This document shows positions 25,257-39,312 of a stretch of 64,000 bases of DNA, piece after piece; position 1 is the first letter of the stretch, and the number at the start of each line of letters is the position of its first letter. The position numbers and the translations under genes are program-made. The notes under the pieces are model-generated. The model did no database searches. It was not told where the DNA came from and was given only the letters and a program-made list of their open reading frames with translations. The stretch lies in NCBI RefSeq assembly GCF_958295425.1, contig NC_081144.1:10477186-10541185 (forward strand). Reading direction: 5' to 3'. This stretch comes from Solea solea. Taxonomy: Eukaryota > Chordata > Actinopteri > Pleuronectiformes > Soleidae.

Positions 25257-28200
25257 CGTCCACTCATGTGCTCATCAGCACTGAACTCGTCTCTTTTTCC
25301 TCCAGATGAAATCCGTGTGAGCATAAGTCTAACTCTCCATTAGCAGTGTGACCTGTGGGACTGCAGTGAGTGAGATGAAGTGAGGCAGCTTGACACTGCG
25401 AAGCACAACTTTACCTTGTTAAACACATCTGATTGAGTGCCAGTTCCATCACTTAAAAATTAAGCCGGTTTGGATTGAAAGTGTCAATTTTAATAATGTC
25501 ACATTAAGCACTATCATTCCGTTTAATCACGTCTCATTATCCTGATGTCATAACACTCTGCTGTGCACAGTGTACAATAACTTATAACTAGTAGTACAGT
25601 GTTTACAGACAGTATTTGTCTGCTACTGACAAAATCAGTGGATTGGACTTCGGAAAAAGGAAAAAGTTAAGTCTGATATGATCTGTAAACCCTAAATATG
25701 AAAAAAGTGGTATCGAGCTACTGCTACACCGAAGAAAAGTACAAAGTGAAGGCATAACAAGGCGGAGGCAAATGAATGTTTCCCTTTATAAATAATTTAT
25801 ATGGTTAAGGAATTATCAATATTGTGACCACTTTTTTCACACATTTTTGCCAAATGACTGATTAATTAATTCATAAATGACTCAAGTGCACTTCTTGAAA
25901 ATAGCAGCAGTTGAAGGCCCCAGACTTATTCTCACCACTTCCTCTCCTTCAACGAAAATTAATGTTTCTGTTGTGCAAGAGCGTTTAAATGTAAGGTCCA
26001 AACGTCCTTCATATTTCTATTGTCTCCTTCTTTGTAAACAGGACAGACGTACTGTCAGTGTCATGTCTGGGGGGGGGCGGAGTATCACATGTAATTTACA
26101 TGACACAAAAGAGCTGCAGTGCACCACTTTGTCACGTCTTCCGAGGTCACGTCAGCCGTCAGTTTGATTGTCAAACAGATGTACAATATTTTTAACAATG
26201 AAACTTGAGACATTAGGGTAAAATCATCAGATCACATCAGAAGCAACTCAGTATTCATGCATCCGCCCAACTACCTGAGCCTTAAGAGTGTTTCCAGATG
26301 TTCTTACGAAATGTTTTTTAGTTCCTTTTTTAAAAAGCTTACAAATGAGAGTGTGATTATTTTATGAAACTTATTTTGACTATTCGTTTGGAAAGATAAT
26401 GCTCCTCAGGGGTTGTGCAACTTCCTGTGTTGCTTCATGGTCACAAGACTTTCCAATTCATCCTGGAATTAGTATAAATCTATGATGCTAACAGTCTGCA
26501 TAGTTCTATGAATCATACTGGCATTGAACGGAAAAATCTGAGCGTCCAAAAGAGGGTCAATCACAGAGAAAAGGCCTCTCTATATTCCTGAACCACTTTT
26601 TTGCACCTCATTAATTAACCGATTAACCATGCAAATAGCTGCCACTGCAGAGCTTAAGACCACAATTAAACCACTCCAGCATTGACCAGACGGATCAAAT
26701 AAAAAACAAAATTACAGGTGGTTTTATGTGTTCTTTAAGCATTTGATTCTATATGAGCTTCTCCTCCAACATTGGTTTACTTGCGGCTTCAGTGCTTTAA
26801 AAGCCTTTTGTGAGCCAGAAACACCAAAATTAATCAGCCACGGGGAAGTAAAGATTAAACACCCAATAAATAGGTCCCTTTTGACTTCTTTTGTATCACA
26901 CAGCGTATTAAAAATAATACAATGTAAGCAGGATGAATGTGTTTTCATTCAGGTACCTTCTTTAATAACACATTGAAAGACACTGAGAGAACATAATCTG
27001 CGCCGTTACCCAACGCTGTGAAAGAAAATGGAAGAGGACGACGGAAAGGGACATGTTTTGTTCCCTTGTCTACTCAAGCAAAATAACCCCTGACATTTTG
27101 ACAAAGACTGCGACGAGGACTAAACACTTCATTTTCACTCCCAAGGTATCTTATGATCTCCCTTTAGAGATAGTGAGTGACCGTGCTGCACCTGCATTCA
27201 TGTTAAGGTTGACAAAAATAAGGAATGGTCTGTCATATAAAATAAGTAGGGAACTATTCACTAAAATAAATAAGAAATGCATTTTCTTAATACAGCTTAA
27301 ATCAAGCAGGGTTGAGCACATTATTAAAGAAATTTGGATTTTTAATTACGCTTTCATAAAATTTAAAGCACACCACCTACAGAGGCACAAATGTATAGCG
27401 AAGGGTAAAAATAATACATTGGATCTAACTTGGTTCACACAGTGTGAGTTATGGAATTACTCACAGTCACATTAACTAAGTGTCTCGGAAAGCAGTGTCC
27501 GCACAAGTGTAAAAGCATCTAACCATCTGTTCATGTCCCAGTTTGCAAACATAAAGGTTAAACAGGTTAAACCAAGCATAGCCGTTACGCTTAGTTTCAC
27601 ACACTTCAGTCTCCACTATCATCTCTCCTGTGTTTCTTTTGTGTTGGGTTTGCTGCACGATTATTATTTTCTTTCATTTTTCATTGTTTTTCTTTATACC
27701 AGGCAAAAATGGTCTGCATATGCACTGAAGGCAAATAAATGCACTGATGTTAGATTCAAGGGATTAGCACATCCAAGCCATTTTACAATGGTTTGGGAAT
27801 AACGTTTCTGCACTGTCATCATTGTCTTATTTTAATTGAATGGAAATCATGGTGATGGCGTCAGCATCACGCCGGCATCCTTGACTTATTCTAGGCACGG
27901 GCTCTATCCCACTGTTTCCTAATGAGACCTACTAATAATTTATAACCGTGCGTAATGACAACATTTGATTGAAGGTGCATTTAGATGCTCAGAATGTAAG
28001 CAGGGAAAAAGTCAATCAATAAATGTGTCTCTCCATGGGAGCAACTTCTACCAAGGATCCTCCCACAGAACATGTTGCTCTCACTGGGATCCCTTGTGTT
28101 ACTTTGGCACCTTGCCAGAACAGGCATTATAGTTTTATGGTATATTATTATTATTATTACTATTATTATAGTAGCATCAGAGCCAACATTTTGATTAACT

Positions 28201-28547
28201 TCTGTTATGATGAATAATGCAAAACATGGAAATGTACTTTTTTATTGTCTTTTCTGAATATAGAGCGTAAACACTCCCCATTGACAGCTGTGAAGGTAGC
28301 AATCAAGGTCGTGGTATACTTCTGCACAATCAGATCAGAAAGAGGGCGTTGGGTACATGTGGACAGAGCATGCGCTAACTGAATTTCCACCCCACGGAGC
28401 ATTAAGCCCCGCTGACCAAGCAGAAAAAAACATTTCAACGACAGAAGAAGTAGTCACCAGAGATAGTCATCCAAGCCTCGACCTGACAACCCGACGGGCC
28501 TTTTTAGCTGTGAGCTGCTCGAAGAAGACGTGGCCGAGGGAGCTGTA

Positions 28548-28720
28548 GCATCGTTCTCTTCTTCTTGTGGAATGCGTATTCCCTGTGTTCAGACTAGTAC
28601 CTCCACCCGATGGTGAAGTGAGATACTACAGGAGTAGTATCTCCATGCCTGGGTCCGCAATGTGCGACACGCGATGTGACGCGATCTTCTGCACGTGGGT
28701 CATATGCACGGAAGTATACC
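28548..28720 (+). repeat. Dispersed repeat X, copy 2
   Basis: It carries gttctcttcttctt, attccctgtgttcagactag, cacccgatggtgaagtgaga and tgcgacacgcgatgtgacgc. It matches copy 1 in order and spacing and is slightly longer at the 3' side, ending next to a long (AT)n array. Confidence 0.6.
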
Positions 28721-28768
28721 AGGACTTCCAGGTTTTAGAAATGACTTTCCTATAACTTGAAAACATGT

Positions 28769-28813
28769 GTGTGTATATATATATGTATATATATGTGTAT
28801 ATATATATGTATA

Positions 28814-28891
<78 letters not shown>

Positions 28892-28932
28892 TGTATATAT
28901 ATATATATACATATATATGTACATATATATTA
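28769..28932. repeat. Long interrupted (AT)n array
   Basis: About 160 bp of TA/CA/GTATA dinucleotides with self-complementary blocks. It generates several artefactual Tyr/Ile-rich frames on both strands. Confidence 0.95.
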
Positions 28933-30294
28933 CTTGCTTCATATTGCTTTCAAGGTTGAGACCATTTCTGTTGAGATAAACTTATGAGCAAAGATCACAT
29001 GACTCCCTTTGTGTTTCTCAGTGTTGCAGCGTTTTGTGTTTGTGAAAGCATTATTATAACTAGTAAAGTGAGAAGACAGTGAACGTTAGGTCAAGATATT
29101 AATCCTCGTTCTCTATAACATGAGTGAGGGGGAAACAGATGTTTAAAAAGAAACCATATGGCCCTCGAGTCCATATTCCTACGGTCACTACTGGGAGGAG
29201 CAGTTTGTAATGGAGCAAGTTCCATTACACACTGCAGCTTATATAAACATGTGCACATCAGAATGGACATACCTGCTTTTTGTAATTCTGCAAAGACATT
29301 TGCTAAAAAGCACTTTGCACTTTGTTTATCTTTGAATTCATCACCAGCTCATATTGATGACATCTTGTAAATTGTGGTTCCATAACAGATAATTGGGCTG
29401 CTGCTTTTATTCAGCATGCACTCAGAGTTAATGCTCGTCTCCACCAACTCGGACGCACAGTAATGAAGCCACAAACCTTGTCAAATGGTAAGCAGCCTTT
29501 AAAACAGTTAGTGAATCGTAAGTTGTATTTACTTATTTCCAGAAGAAACGTGCCATCTAAAAATCTGAGAAACACAAGAATCACCTCAAACCATAACCAC
29601 TGAACTAAAATTGTCATGCATTAGATTAGACGAGGTTTAAGGAACTGAATTAATCTGAAATGATTGATTTAATACAACATTGTATTTAAAATGTGATTTG
29701 ATTAAATAAACATGTTCCACTCATTTGCCAAACACTCAGCAGATAATCTACCCAAAGCCAGTGTGAATATATAAAACCCTCAGTGTGTAAGAGTTAGTTG
29801 TATCTTATTATCGTCCATTTCTTCTGAGAGATGCACCCTGAATCCCATATCCCCTGAATTTGTAACCTTGATGTTTACATTAAAATGTCTTCACAAGTGA
29901 GACTTCGCCGACATGTCCTTGTGCCCACACTTTAGTTTCCCATCCCACTTTAGTTTAGTACTTCCCATCATCTAACCTTGAAAAACCCTCTTCTTGTGTT
30001 GTGGTGTTTATAACACGTCTGAAGACGATGGCAAGTTCATGTTGATCTGATTAAATAGATGGTGGCGATGCACTGAGACTTGGCGATTAGAAACCTCATT
30101 TGGTGGAAACATGCAGACCTTTTCTCCCCTATGGAGGACGGAAAGTGGCAAAAATAAATAAATAAATACACCATTAAATAATTAATTAAATGTGTCATGA
30201 ATTAATTTAATACACAATTAAATGGGTGGCGCTATTCACCTCTGCGTTGGTTTATATACTCTATCAAACAAAACTTTATTTACAAGCACTAAAA

Positions 30295-30700
30295 ATCAAT
30301 GGCCCTTTCTCAATACCCAATACTTGCGTACTTGGGAAGTACTACTGGAGTACATACTCGCCAAGTACGGGAGTACTTGACGATCTCTTCAGTTGGAACA
30401 GCAGCTACTTCCTTGTTCTACTGTTTGAATGGCGGGTGGCGCCAAGTGCTTAAGCCTCATCACAGAGTGTTGATAAATGAACATATAAAATAATATACTA
30501 TAATAATATAAAATAAATGCCTATTTTATATATATTATGTTCTCATTTGAAATAGTTAACTTAATGTATTAATTTATTTTTATAAAAATATACAGTACCA
30601 TGTGAAAAATAGATATATTACAGCAGTGTAGTGTATGTGCATTCTGGGATACATGGCTTTCTCCAGGCATGCTACTTCGACTAGATCAGCGTTAGCCCCG
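30295..30700. repeat. Probable non-autonomous DNA transposon remnant
   Basis: The start ccctttctcaatacccaata with gtacttgggaagtac and the later gagtacttgac and gcattctgggatacatggct words resemble a fish MITE with 'tactt' ends. An AT-rich internal insertion is present. Assignment rests on resemblance, since no second copy occurs in the window. Confidence 0.4.
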
Positions 30701-30791
30701 CCCACTGACTTTGATGGGCGAGTTTGACAGACAAAAAAAATGAATGATGCACTGCAACACAGACCATGAAATAATTAATTAAATAGTGAAA

Positions 30792-30795
<4 letters not shown>

Positions 30796-30848
<53 letters not shown>
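30796..30848. repeat. (AT)n microsatellite
   Basis: Near-perfect AT dinucleotide run of about 53 bp in the 30 kb oprl1 intron. Confidence 0.95.
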
Positions 30849-30853
<5 letters not shown>

Positions 30854-33582
30854 TATATGGTTTTTACATAACATTAATTGGTATTTTAATTCATTTATAA
30901 CACATTTAATTATTTAATCACACACTCACATTGGGTTATGCGTACAGAACATACAAAGGAAGAGTCACGGACTGAGAATATGACAGAGGGCGATTTCAAC
31001 ATGAGGATGCTCATCGGCATCTTATCTGACGTTCAGTCATGGTTTGTTTCTGTCAGCAGCTGCACATTCACACACTTAGCACACCTCCACCCTCCACTGC
31101 AGTGCAGCAGGTCTCCATAGCCTGTAAATAATGCATGATTTTTTATAAAAATCTGGTCTCAGAGTGTGTGAGCGCCGAGTGCTGTTGGGTTGGCGAGCGT
31201 CTCTTCATTTCACAGCCTTTTCATTGTTAGCCCCAGCCTCCGCTTAAAGCTCTGCCAACAGCATTAGAAGTACTTGCTCTTACTGCTGACTCCTGGCTAA
31301 TAACGCGCCGTGTCAGCGAACCTCTCAACGCGTGCACACGTTATAGCCGAGGATTTAGTGAGCCACGAGCAGGTTAAAGGTCATTTCATCCAGGTAGTTG
31401 ACGAAGACCTGACAGTGGTTGGGGTTAGAACCTGTTACTTTCATGTTACAGGAAACTGTCTCCGGCTGTAAAAGCAACCTCTCACCTCTCAGCTCCTTCA
31501 GCCATATTCATTTCTGTCTCTTTGCTCTTCGCTGACTCTCTCTTCAACTGTTTCTCTCAGTTCAAACTACTGACTTCAGAATTCTTTAAGATAAATCTGC
31601 CGGTGGAAGTGAAATAATTGCCTTGACCTTTTGCTTCCTCCGCCAAGTCTAATTGTCAGAGAGCAAGATTACTCTATTAATAAAAAAGGAAAAATAAGAA
31701 GTGAATCAATTTCCTTTACTTTTCACTGATTTAGACAGTGATATAGGCAAGTGTGTGGATAGATAGATAGATAGATTTGTTGTGTTTCATTGTTATAATA
31801 CTATTACAAACATAGTAATGATAATATCTACAATACGGTATTAAGTTTGATAGCTGTCTTGTCTCACATTGTCCCACATTACATCATTAAAATAGTGTAG
31901 ATTAGTGTATCATGTTTTCTTTTATAAGTAATTGAATATACAGTTGAATTTATAGTTTCATTAAATTCATTGACATCATTTTGAACATTAAAAATAAAGT
32001 AATGCAATAGTCTCATTTACTAACTCAGTTACATTATGGGAGAAGTGAATAGTAACTATAATGAATTACTTTCTTAAAGTAACATGCCCTACACTGGTTT
32101 TCCAAACACCCATGAAGTTTGAAGGATGTCATACAGACAGATGTCTGACCTGCCAGGGTTAAAACAAAAAAATAAATGATGGACATATTTTGGGTTTTTC
32201 ATGAGGGTGGGTAAAACATGACATCAACAGGATCTGACACTCACACACAACACAACCTGAGGACAACTGGTGGTGATCTCTGTGTGTCATTACTGCACGT
32301 TGTCGTCGCGAATGTCAGCCAAGAGTCTTAAAATGTTCTTTCACAGAGATTTCCATTTCATTTACCCATGCATTTGTTCACGATGGCATCAGGTGAGGTG
32401 TTGATTTATCAAACCGTGAGTTGTTTAAGACTGCCGAAATGACGCTTGCCTTGAGTGTTGTTATGCAAGGTATTAAAATACGGGAGGGGGGGTGCAAGGA
32501 ATGTAAATTTACACAAATGAGACCTAGAAATGATTGTTATCACCGACTGAGCACCCCAGCAGAGGGTTTTGCATCAGTGATTGAGGAGTTCAGAGAAGCG
32601 GGGAGAAAGAAAACAGCGTTCGCAGCGACTGCTGTTATCATGTCAGTTTCCTTGTAGGAGGTAATGACAGAGGCAACAGAAAGTTTGACAAAGAGGAGGA
32701 AATAGTATCCTACATTTAAACTACAACTCTTTCATTCCTTCTCATCTTAGAGAGATAGATATGCACAAGATGGCAAATGCATTTTGCATTTTTGTTTTTT
32801 TGTGGTTGTGCAGTAAGCTGTCCTACTGTCTTTGTTCAAATGATTTCAAAAGGGTCACTTTAGCGTTCAATCCAAACCGTATCATCCCAGACTATCTCGT
32901 GCCTGAGTCCCTGTTCCCTGTCATCCTTCATCATACTTATCATTACACTATTGTTCTGAGGGCATGTGTGGAATCATGTGTGAAATTAGCTTGGATAGGG
33001 TTTGACGGCGCTCTGCCTCTCGGTGGATAAATATAAAGCCCATCAAATTAGGATCTGGAGCAGTGGAGGGAAAGACCAATGACCTGTGGATCATCCTGTG
33101 AGGGTTAGAAGTCAAATTTGTGTTGGTTGGTTTGTATATAGTGTCTCTTATGGTCAGTTTTGTAACAGTTCATGCTTTAAAAAAAAAAAGGTAGAACTAC
33201 AGAGTTGTCAGTTAAATGTGTTGAGCCAATAGATTTGACCGTCAAAAAGCTTTTTTCCTTTGCATTTTCATGGCTCAGGTTCAATAATTAGCTCTATGAT
33301 GTTTTATTGTGCACAATTAAATTGCATTTGTATAGCACCAGGTTACTATAGCAACTCAAAGCATGTTTTCAAGGCTGCCAGAAACAGCAGCTGGATTATG
33401 AAAATAAGGCAGCAGCTGTGCTAAAAAACCTCTCATTGATGTCAAGTTTACAAATGAAAAATAATGAATCTCTGTCTGAGGCTGCATTAGCTGTTCACGA
33501 GTCATGAGCCTAATAGTGATGAAGAAGTGCGATACGACATGTTTGCAATTAAAATCTGTATATTGACACTTAATTTTAAGTT

Positions 33583-33735
33583 AGTGCTGGGCAATATATG
33601 GATATTATCTTAGATTTTGGATATTGTCATGTCATGATAAGGTATCTGTGAGGCCTTTTAAAACCCAAAGAAACAAACATTGTATTACCTGACTTTCAGG
33701 TAATAACTGTATTTTAAGCATGTAACCCAGATTGT
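33583..33735 (+). repeat. 'gtgctgggcaatata' dispersed element fragment
   Basis: The stretches agtgctgggcaatatatgga and tatcttagattttggatatt are characteristic of a widespread fish DNA element whose start reads tgctgggcaatatatcg. Only one end is recognisable. Confidence 0.5.
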
Positions 33736-34481
33736 AAGCTGTGGATACTTTGAGTGTATTGCAAACATCTCAAAAGAAAACAGAGGCACTACCGACCATT
33801 TAAATATTTGAGCAGCTGAACAGTTGTTTGAGCAGCTGAACAGAGGACTTTCTTAGCCAGCTGGGACTCCACCATCTCCTCTTCATCCTCTGCAAGAGGG
33901 ACTTGAGTTTTCTCCTGGTTTATCATCCTCCATCTTCTCAAATCTACATCATCCTGGTTTTGTCTTCTTGTCCTACAGTTGTCCTTCTCTGCGCTTTCTT
34001 TACATGTGCCTTCTTTTTGTTCCTCCCTTTGTCCTCGTCAGCCTTTTCCTGGCCTATTTTTGTATCCACACCCAGTAAAGGGGAACATTGTATATTTCAG
34101 ATAATCTCTGCTTACCCCTTAATAATTCTTTCTCCCATCTCTACATTTACCCTCCTATGTTATTTTGCTGCCTTCCTTTCCTTCCAGCGACATTTCTTTC
34201 ATGTCCTTTTCTCTAACCATACCTCTTTTGCTTTCCCATGTCTGCGATTCCTTTATCTGTCTCTCGATTCCTTTATTCATATTCTGCCTTTCTTCTGAGC
34301 TTTCTATGTTCATTTTCGGCTCACTTGAATTCCTCGTTTTACTCGTTAAGTTTAGTTTCGCAAAGTGAACATATAGGAAATCACAAGCTGTCTCAACGAG
34401 ATGAGAAAGCCCTTTACCCGTCAGCGATTCTCTTCGGGTTAGTTTGAGTACCCAGACTGACTTCATAATAATCTGATCTAT

Positions 34482-34745
34482 TCCATTTGGGCGTGTTCTC
34501 CCTGTGTGTGCGTAAGTTTTCTCACCACATTCTTCCCACGTCCAAAACATGTAGAGGTCAATCATACACTGTAAATTACCCTTAGGTGTGAGCGAGTGAG
34601 TGAATGAATGGTTGTTCATCTCTATATGTCGGCCCTGCAAAGGACTTGCCGGCCTGGCCAGGGTGTACCTTGGCCTGGGTTTGGCACCAGCAGTCCCATG
34701 ACCCTCGTGTGAAGGATAGAGCGGTTGGGACCAGTCAATACCAGC
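34482..34745 (-). repeat. Teleost dispersed repeat, copy 4 (most complete, reversed)
   Basis: Read on the minus strand it runs from gaggataaag-like sequence through the ggtacaccctggcc and gccgacatatagag segments, to cattcactcactcg, ccaaatggaat and the end. On the plus strand cggttgggaccagtcaatac closes it. It supplies much of the 198-codon minus frame 34751-34155, which is therefore not a gene. Confidence 0.65.
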
Positions 34746-36939
34746 CTCCATTTCTGACTCTGCTTACCACAAACAAGCCCACTTACCAACATTGACGTGA
34801 AGTGCCTAATTAAGAATTTCGACCCGTTGCTCACAAATCTCTCCCTTTTTTGTTAACCTCCATCCCTGGTCATTCCTCTCCTCTTCAGTTCTCCTTTCAG
34901 CCCTTCCTCCCCCTTGTCTCCAACCACTTCAGGTACATCCTGCACATGGTTAAACCGACCTCCCCCCCGCACCGTTTTCATCTATGTTGTTTTCTTCTGA
35001 GCTAATTAATGCCATTTACATATGAATAAGTGTTTGTTTTGCTACTATCGCTGCTGTTCATGTAACACAAAGGTGATTCAATCAAGCTTCCTCATCAATG
35101 GCCAGATTTCTTCATGCGCTTAATTGCAACCTGATGCGTGGAGAGCATTGCACTGCCGTGCAGACGCATTCTGGATTTTAAAAAGTGAGAGCTCTCTATG
35201 TTTAGAAGCAAAATTATACCACAGATCTGCATGGCAATACTAAAAGATATGGTGTAATCCATGGCAATAGCAAAGGGAGAATCATTTACAAGAGCAACTT
35301 CGGGCAAAACAATAAATATTTGTTGCATTGAAGGCCTTCTACTGTTCAAGAGAAAGGATAATATGTTCAGCCATTTCTTGTGGTAATTACCTAACCAAGT
35401 GGGGTGTTAAACTTTTTACATCAACGCAGAGCTGTACAACATTACTGCTTTTAAGTATTAGTCTGTCAAATGTATGGGTGGTTTTTACTGTCACGAGCAG
35501 CCACAGGAAGTGCAAAGGATAACGAAGAAGCGGCCACAGGCTACATCCTCATTACACTGTCCTTCATGTTCCAGAAACGTGGTTAACTATTTCACATTTC
35601 TCTCTGTGCTCCTACATATACACTGCACTGCACATAGGAAACAATTTTTGCTGCGTCAAGACAGATGGAGGCAGTGGCAACACAACGCTAGTAAAGCAAG
35701 ACGGCTGCTGACAGGTTAGTGTATGACTAAAAACATGAAGTAACTACTAAAAGGTTCCGAAGTGAATTCTGCTGCTCAGTAACGCAGTTTGATGAGGGGG
35801 GAGTAAGGAAATGTGTGTTTGGTTGATTATTTCTTTGTTACAATGCCTCTTGGCAATAAATCTTATACAGTTGGAAAGCCTTTTTTAATTCCCTTTGGAA
35901 TCACCAACATTGTGGGATCAGCTTGGGCGTACTGTTCATGCCAACACAACCACCTTGGCTGACTTTGTGACAAATGCTGGTTGAAGAATGGGATGCCATC
36001 CCACAGCAGTGTGTGACCAGCATGAGGAGGAGGTGCCAATATGTCTTCTTTCTTCAGACTTCAATCATCCAATCCAATAAATGACACCAAACAAGAGTCT
36101 ATAGTAGAATAAGCTGTTTGGCAGAGAAGACTTGGGAAGGTTTTCATGGGCGCAACTCACATACTCTACTCTGCTGCTCATGCCACAAATGCATTTTCCT
36201 TACAATTGTGGCACCATTTAAGAGGGTAATAAATGGTATAAGATTGTTAAAACAAAGAAATAATCAAACAAACACAAAGTTTATATTAAGGGTGGACCAT
36301 TTCACTTAAAAAATCTGGGGCACTTGTGTACCAATGAAAAAGACGCACAGAGGCACGTAGGGTAGGACAGACGTACGTAAAAGTACTTTTCAGTTTTTCA
36401 TTTGGTACAAGCCGAGCCAACAAGGAGTGTTGAGTGCTGCGGGTCAGTAGTAGAACTGGCGAGAGAAGAAACAGGAGTAGGGCCGGAGTTAGCGGATGCA
36501 CCGGCAGCATCATTTGTTTTCCTGTGTGGGAGCATTTCAAGCACTGAGCAACACGTTGCTTATGCTGGCAGTAACACTTGAATATGAACATGTTTGCTCG
36601 TCTACAGAGACGACGTCACCCCAGTGTGACAACTGATAGCACACGGAGGAGAGAGTCGGGTTTGTCTGGTTTTTTTTTTTTAGTTACAAGAAAACCAATT
36701 ATTTTAAGATTTGACAGAACTGGCAGTTTATATTCTTACCCTAGAAAGGCAAACAGTTGTTAGTCTTTTTTGCCAAATAGAATAAAAGCCTGTATAAATG
36801 CAGCAATATCTCCCCTTTAAGGCAATGGTTGTTTCAGTTTTTGTATGATTGCATGACATGTCCGTAAGAATATCAGATTAAAGAGCTGTAGAGCTGAAGC
36901 TAATGTACGGTATTTCCAGAGGGTAGAATATACATATAT

Positions 36940-37022
36940 TAATATAAACAAACCAAAAACCATGACCATAAAACCGTGATACGCACCAAACCATGGATTT
37001 TGTGAACTGTTCAACCCCTAAT
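36940..37022 (+). repeat. 'ccgtgatacg...cacccctaata'-type element end
   Basis: The stretches aaaaccgtgatacgcaccaa, accatggattttgtgaactg and ttcaacccctaata resemble one terminus of a common fish hAT-like element. No matching other end was seen. Confidence 0.4.
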
Positions 37023-37524
37023 ACATCTCTGTGTGTGATACCTTCCTCTCATTGTAAAACAGTAAGAAAAAAGCTCTTTCATGTCAGGCCTCTCTACAGA
37101 GCCGTCTCCCTATTTAGCTCGCCTGAACAAGTATTCTCTCATTTACAGCCTCTCGCTCTCCTCCTCTTCTCAGCTCGAGTCCATATCTTCAAGATCCTGT
37201 CCTCTTATTAACACGCTATTTTTAGGTTGCTCTTTTCGCTTTCATTTCTTTTATCTCCCACCTCTCATTGTATCCATGTGTCTTCTCGGAGGGAACTGCT
37301 GGCCAACCACAGTTTATTTTATTGGTTGATTTGTCCCTGTTAATGTCAAGCAGCTAGACAAATGCAACAGATGGGATTTTAATGAACTGCCATCACTTTT
37401 TTTTTTTAATTACACACACTGAGGGTGTGAGGCAGCATCTCCGACTTCTTTTTAGAAGTTCCGCGGAAGTCCTGAGGGCTATCAACAAGTATATGGGCGC
37501 AAAGCTCTATTTCCCTGCTTTCCG

Positions 37525-37645
37525 GTATCCATCCATCCGTCTTCTACCATTTTATCCTCCACATGAGGATCGCGCGGGGGTGCCGTGCCTCACTCAGCTG
37601 ACACACGGCGAAAAGCGCACAGATTGCCAGTCCATAGTTTTTTTT
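37525..37645 (+). repeat. Teleost dispersed repeat, copy 5 (fragment)
   Basis: It begins with atccatccatccgtcttcta, then tttatcctccacatgaggat, a GC-richer stretch, and ends with agattgccagtccata. The order matches the 5' part of the family. Confidence 0.55.
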
Positions 37646-38702
37646 ATTTTCCAGATATCACAAACAGTCTAGGAGTTACGGTAATGAGAAGTGTGCATGC
37701 CAAATCCTGACGGTGACGACAAACAGTCTTAAAGTCATAAATAAATAGCATTGGATATATGGACCACTTGCAAGTACATACACCCACAGTCTTCATTGCT
37801 AAGGGTCATTCAGCAGCTAAAGCAATCTAAGCTCAACGTCCACTTACTGTTTTTGTTTTTATCTGGTGCATTTGTGACAACATTTGAATTGGCAGGTTGC
37901 TCTGGTATCATGTTCTCATGCTGAAATTACCTATAAGGGCCCCAAATACAACATTTACAGGCTTGTGACAATGGAGCAAACTTCATCTGCCGGTGTTAAG
38001 GGTGATTGAGTCAAATGCTCTAAATCAAGCAAAAGTGGTGCTCGAGTTGAAAGTGTTCAATTAATTCATTGACGTTAATGCTCTTCACATCACCGGCTGC
38101 TCTTATTTGCAGCAGGTGTTTCTAGGTATTTCACTAGGCTCAGAAAAGACTGCATAAACTACTTCTATTTAACAAGTATTCCTTTCTTTTCATTCACCAT
38201 CAAGCCCCACACTGGCTTTTATTGAGCTGTAATGCAGACAAAGTGCTCCCCTATCAAAAATCAGCAAGAGAAAATCAAGAGTCATGTCAGTAAACGGCAC
38301 AGTGTGAGGCGGTGACGTTCTGGCCCGGCAGAGGACAAATGAACCGTGATGATGTTAAATGTCCAGGCTCTGTTTCACCATCTGAGGCCTTCATTAAGGG
38401 AAATTACTCACAGAGGCCCAGAGATGGGATGAGTGCACACGTTTCACCCCCCAACCATGCATGTGTCCCATGTGTGTATGTGTGTGTGAGATATGAAACT
38501 GCTCTGCAATTACATGCAGTAAATTGCCCATGTGAAGCAATAATGCATCACTGCCAAACCACATGTTGCTTTGTGAGGTTCACTAAATTCAGCACCTGTT
38601 GTCTCAATACTGACATTGTCATACGTCGCCTTCCCTCTGCTCTAAAAACTATAATCAACTGATAAAACAAAGTATGTATAATGTATGTGTAGGTATATGT
38701 AT

Positions 38703-38707
<5 letters not shown>

Positions 38708-38750
<43 letters not shown>

Positions 38751-38756
38751 TATATA
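38708..38756. repeat. (AT)n microsatellite
   Basis: AT dinucleotide run with one tacata interruption, flanked by a short gtatg-rich stretch. Confidence 0.95.
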
Positions 38757-39174
38757 AAACAAAGTAGGGTTAAACGTTGACAACACCCAAATCTCCATCA
38801 AACCCGGACATGGTAGAGCTCCAAGCATGAGAGGAGATATATTACTACCAACTACATAGGGAGGGATTTCTTTCATGTAAAAACCAAAAACTATGCTCTA
38901 AATAAATTGCAAAAAGGGGATTTGTGAGAGATTGTATTCACAAAATTGAGATGGTCAGACGGACAACCCAAAAACATGACACAGACACTGGTGTGAAGGC
39001 ATGATTAAAAAGATCTATAGACAAAGAAACACCTGTGCTAAACTCTAACAAGAATAATTTGAGTAATTACAACTGTACAATTTAGAAAATTTTAGACACT
39101 TATATCTATAATTAGTTAAAAACATGCACAGATGGAATAGACATAATGTGATAAACACTGCACATATACTGAGG

Positions 39175-39312
39175 ATGAGCCAATGCCCTTATGTCCCCGG
39201 GCGCTACTCAGTGTGGCAGCCCACTGCTCCTAATTCTAGGATGGGTCAAATGCAGAGGAATACTTTCCCTAAGGGGATTAATAAAATTAAACTTTAACTT
39301 TAACTTTAATAG
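39175..39312 (+). mobile_element. SINE 3' fragment, same family as 46073-46283
   Basis: It shares gcccactgctcctaattcta and tttccctaaggggattaata with the full copy, then ends in a short (ACTTTA)n tail. The tRNA-like head is missing, as expected for 5' truncation. Confidence 0.7.

Noticed and set aside
27053..27475. Plus-strand 140-codon frame
   Set aside because: No recognisable motif, AT-driven composition, no splice or promoter context; probably chance.
28626..28987. Several Tyr/Ile-rich frames on both strands
   Set aside because: They are translations of an (AT)n microsatellite.
34155..34751. Minus-strand 198-codon frame, the longest in the region
   Set aside because: A large part is translated from a reversed teleost dispersed repeat, the rest is low-complexity, and there is no domain or splice context.
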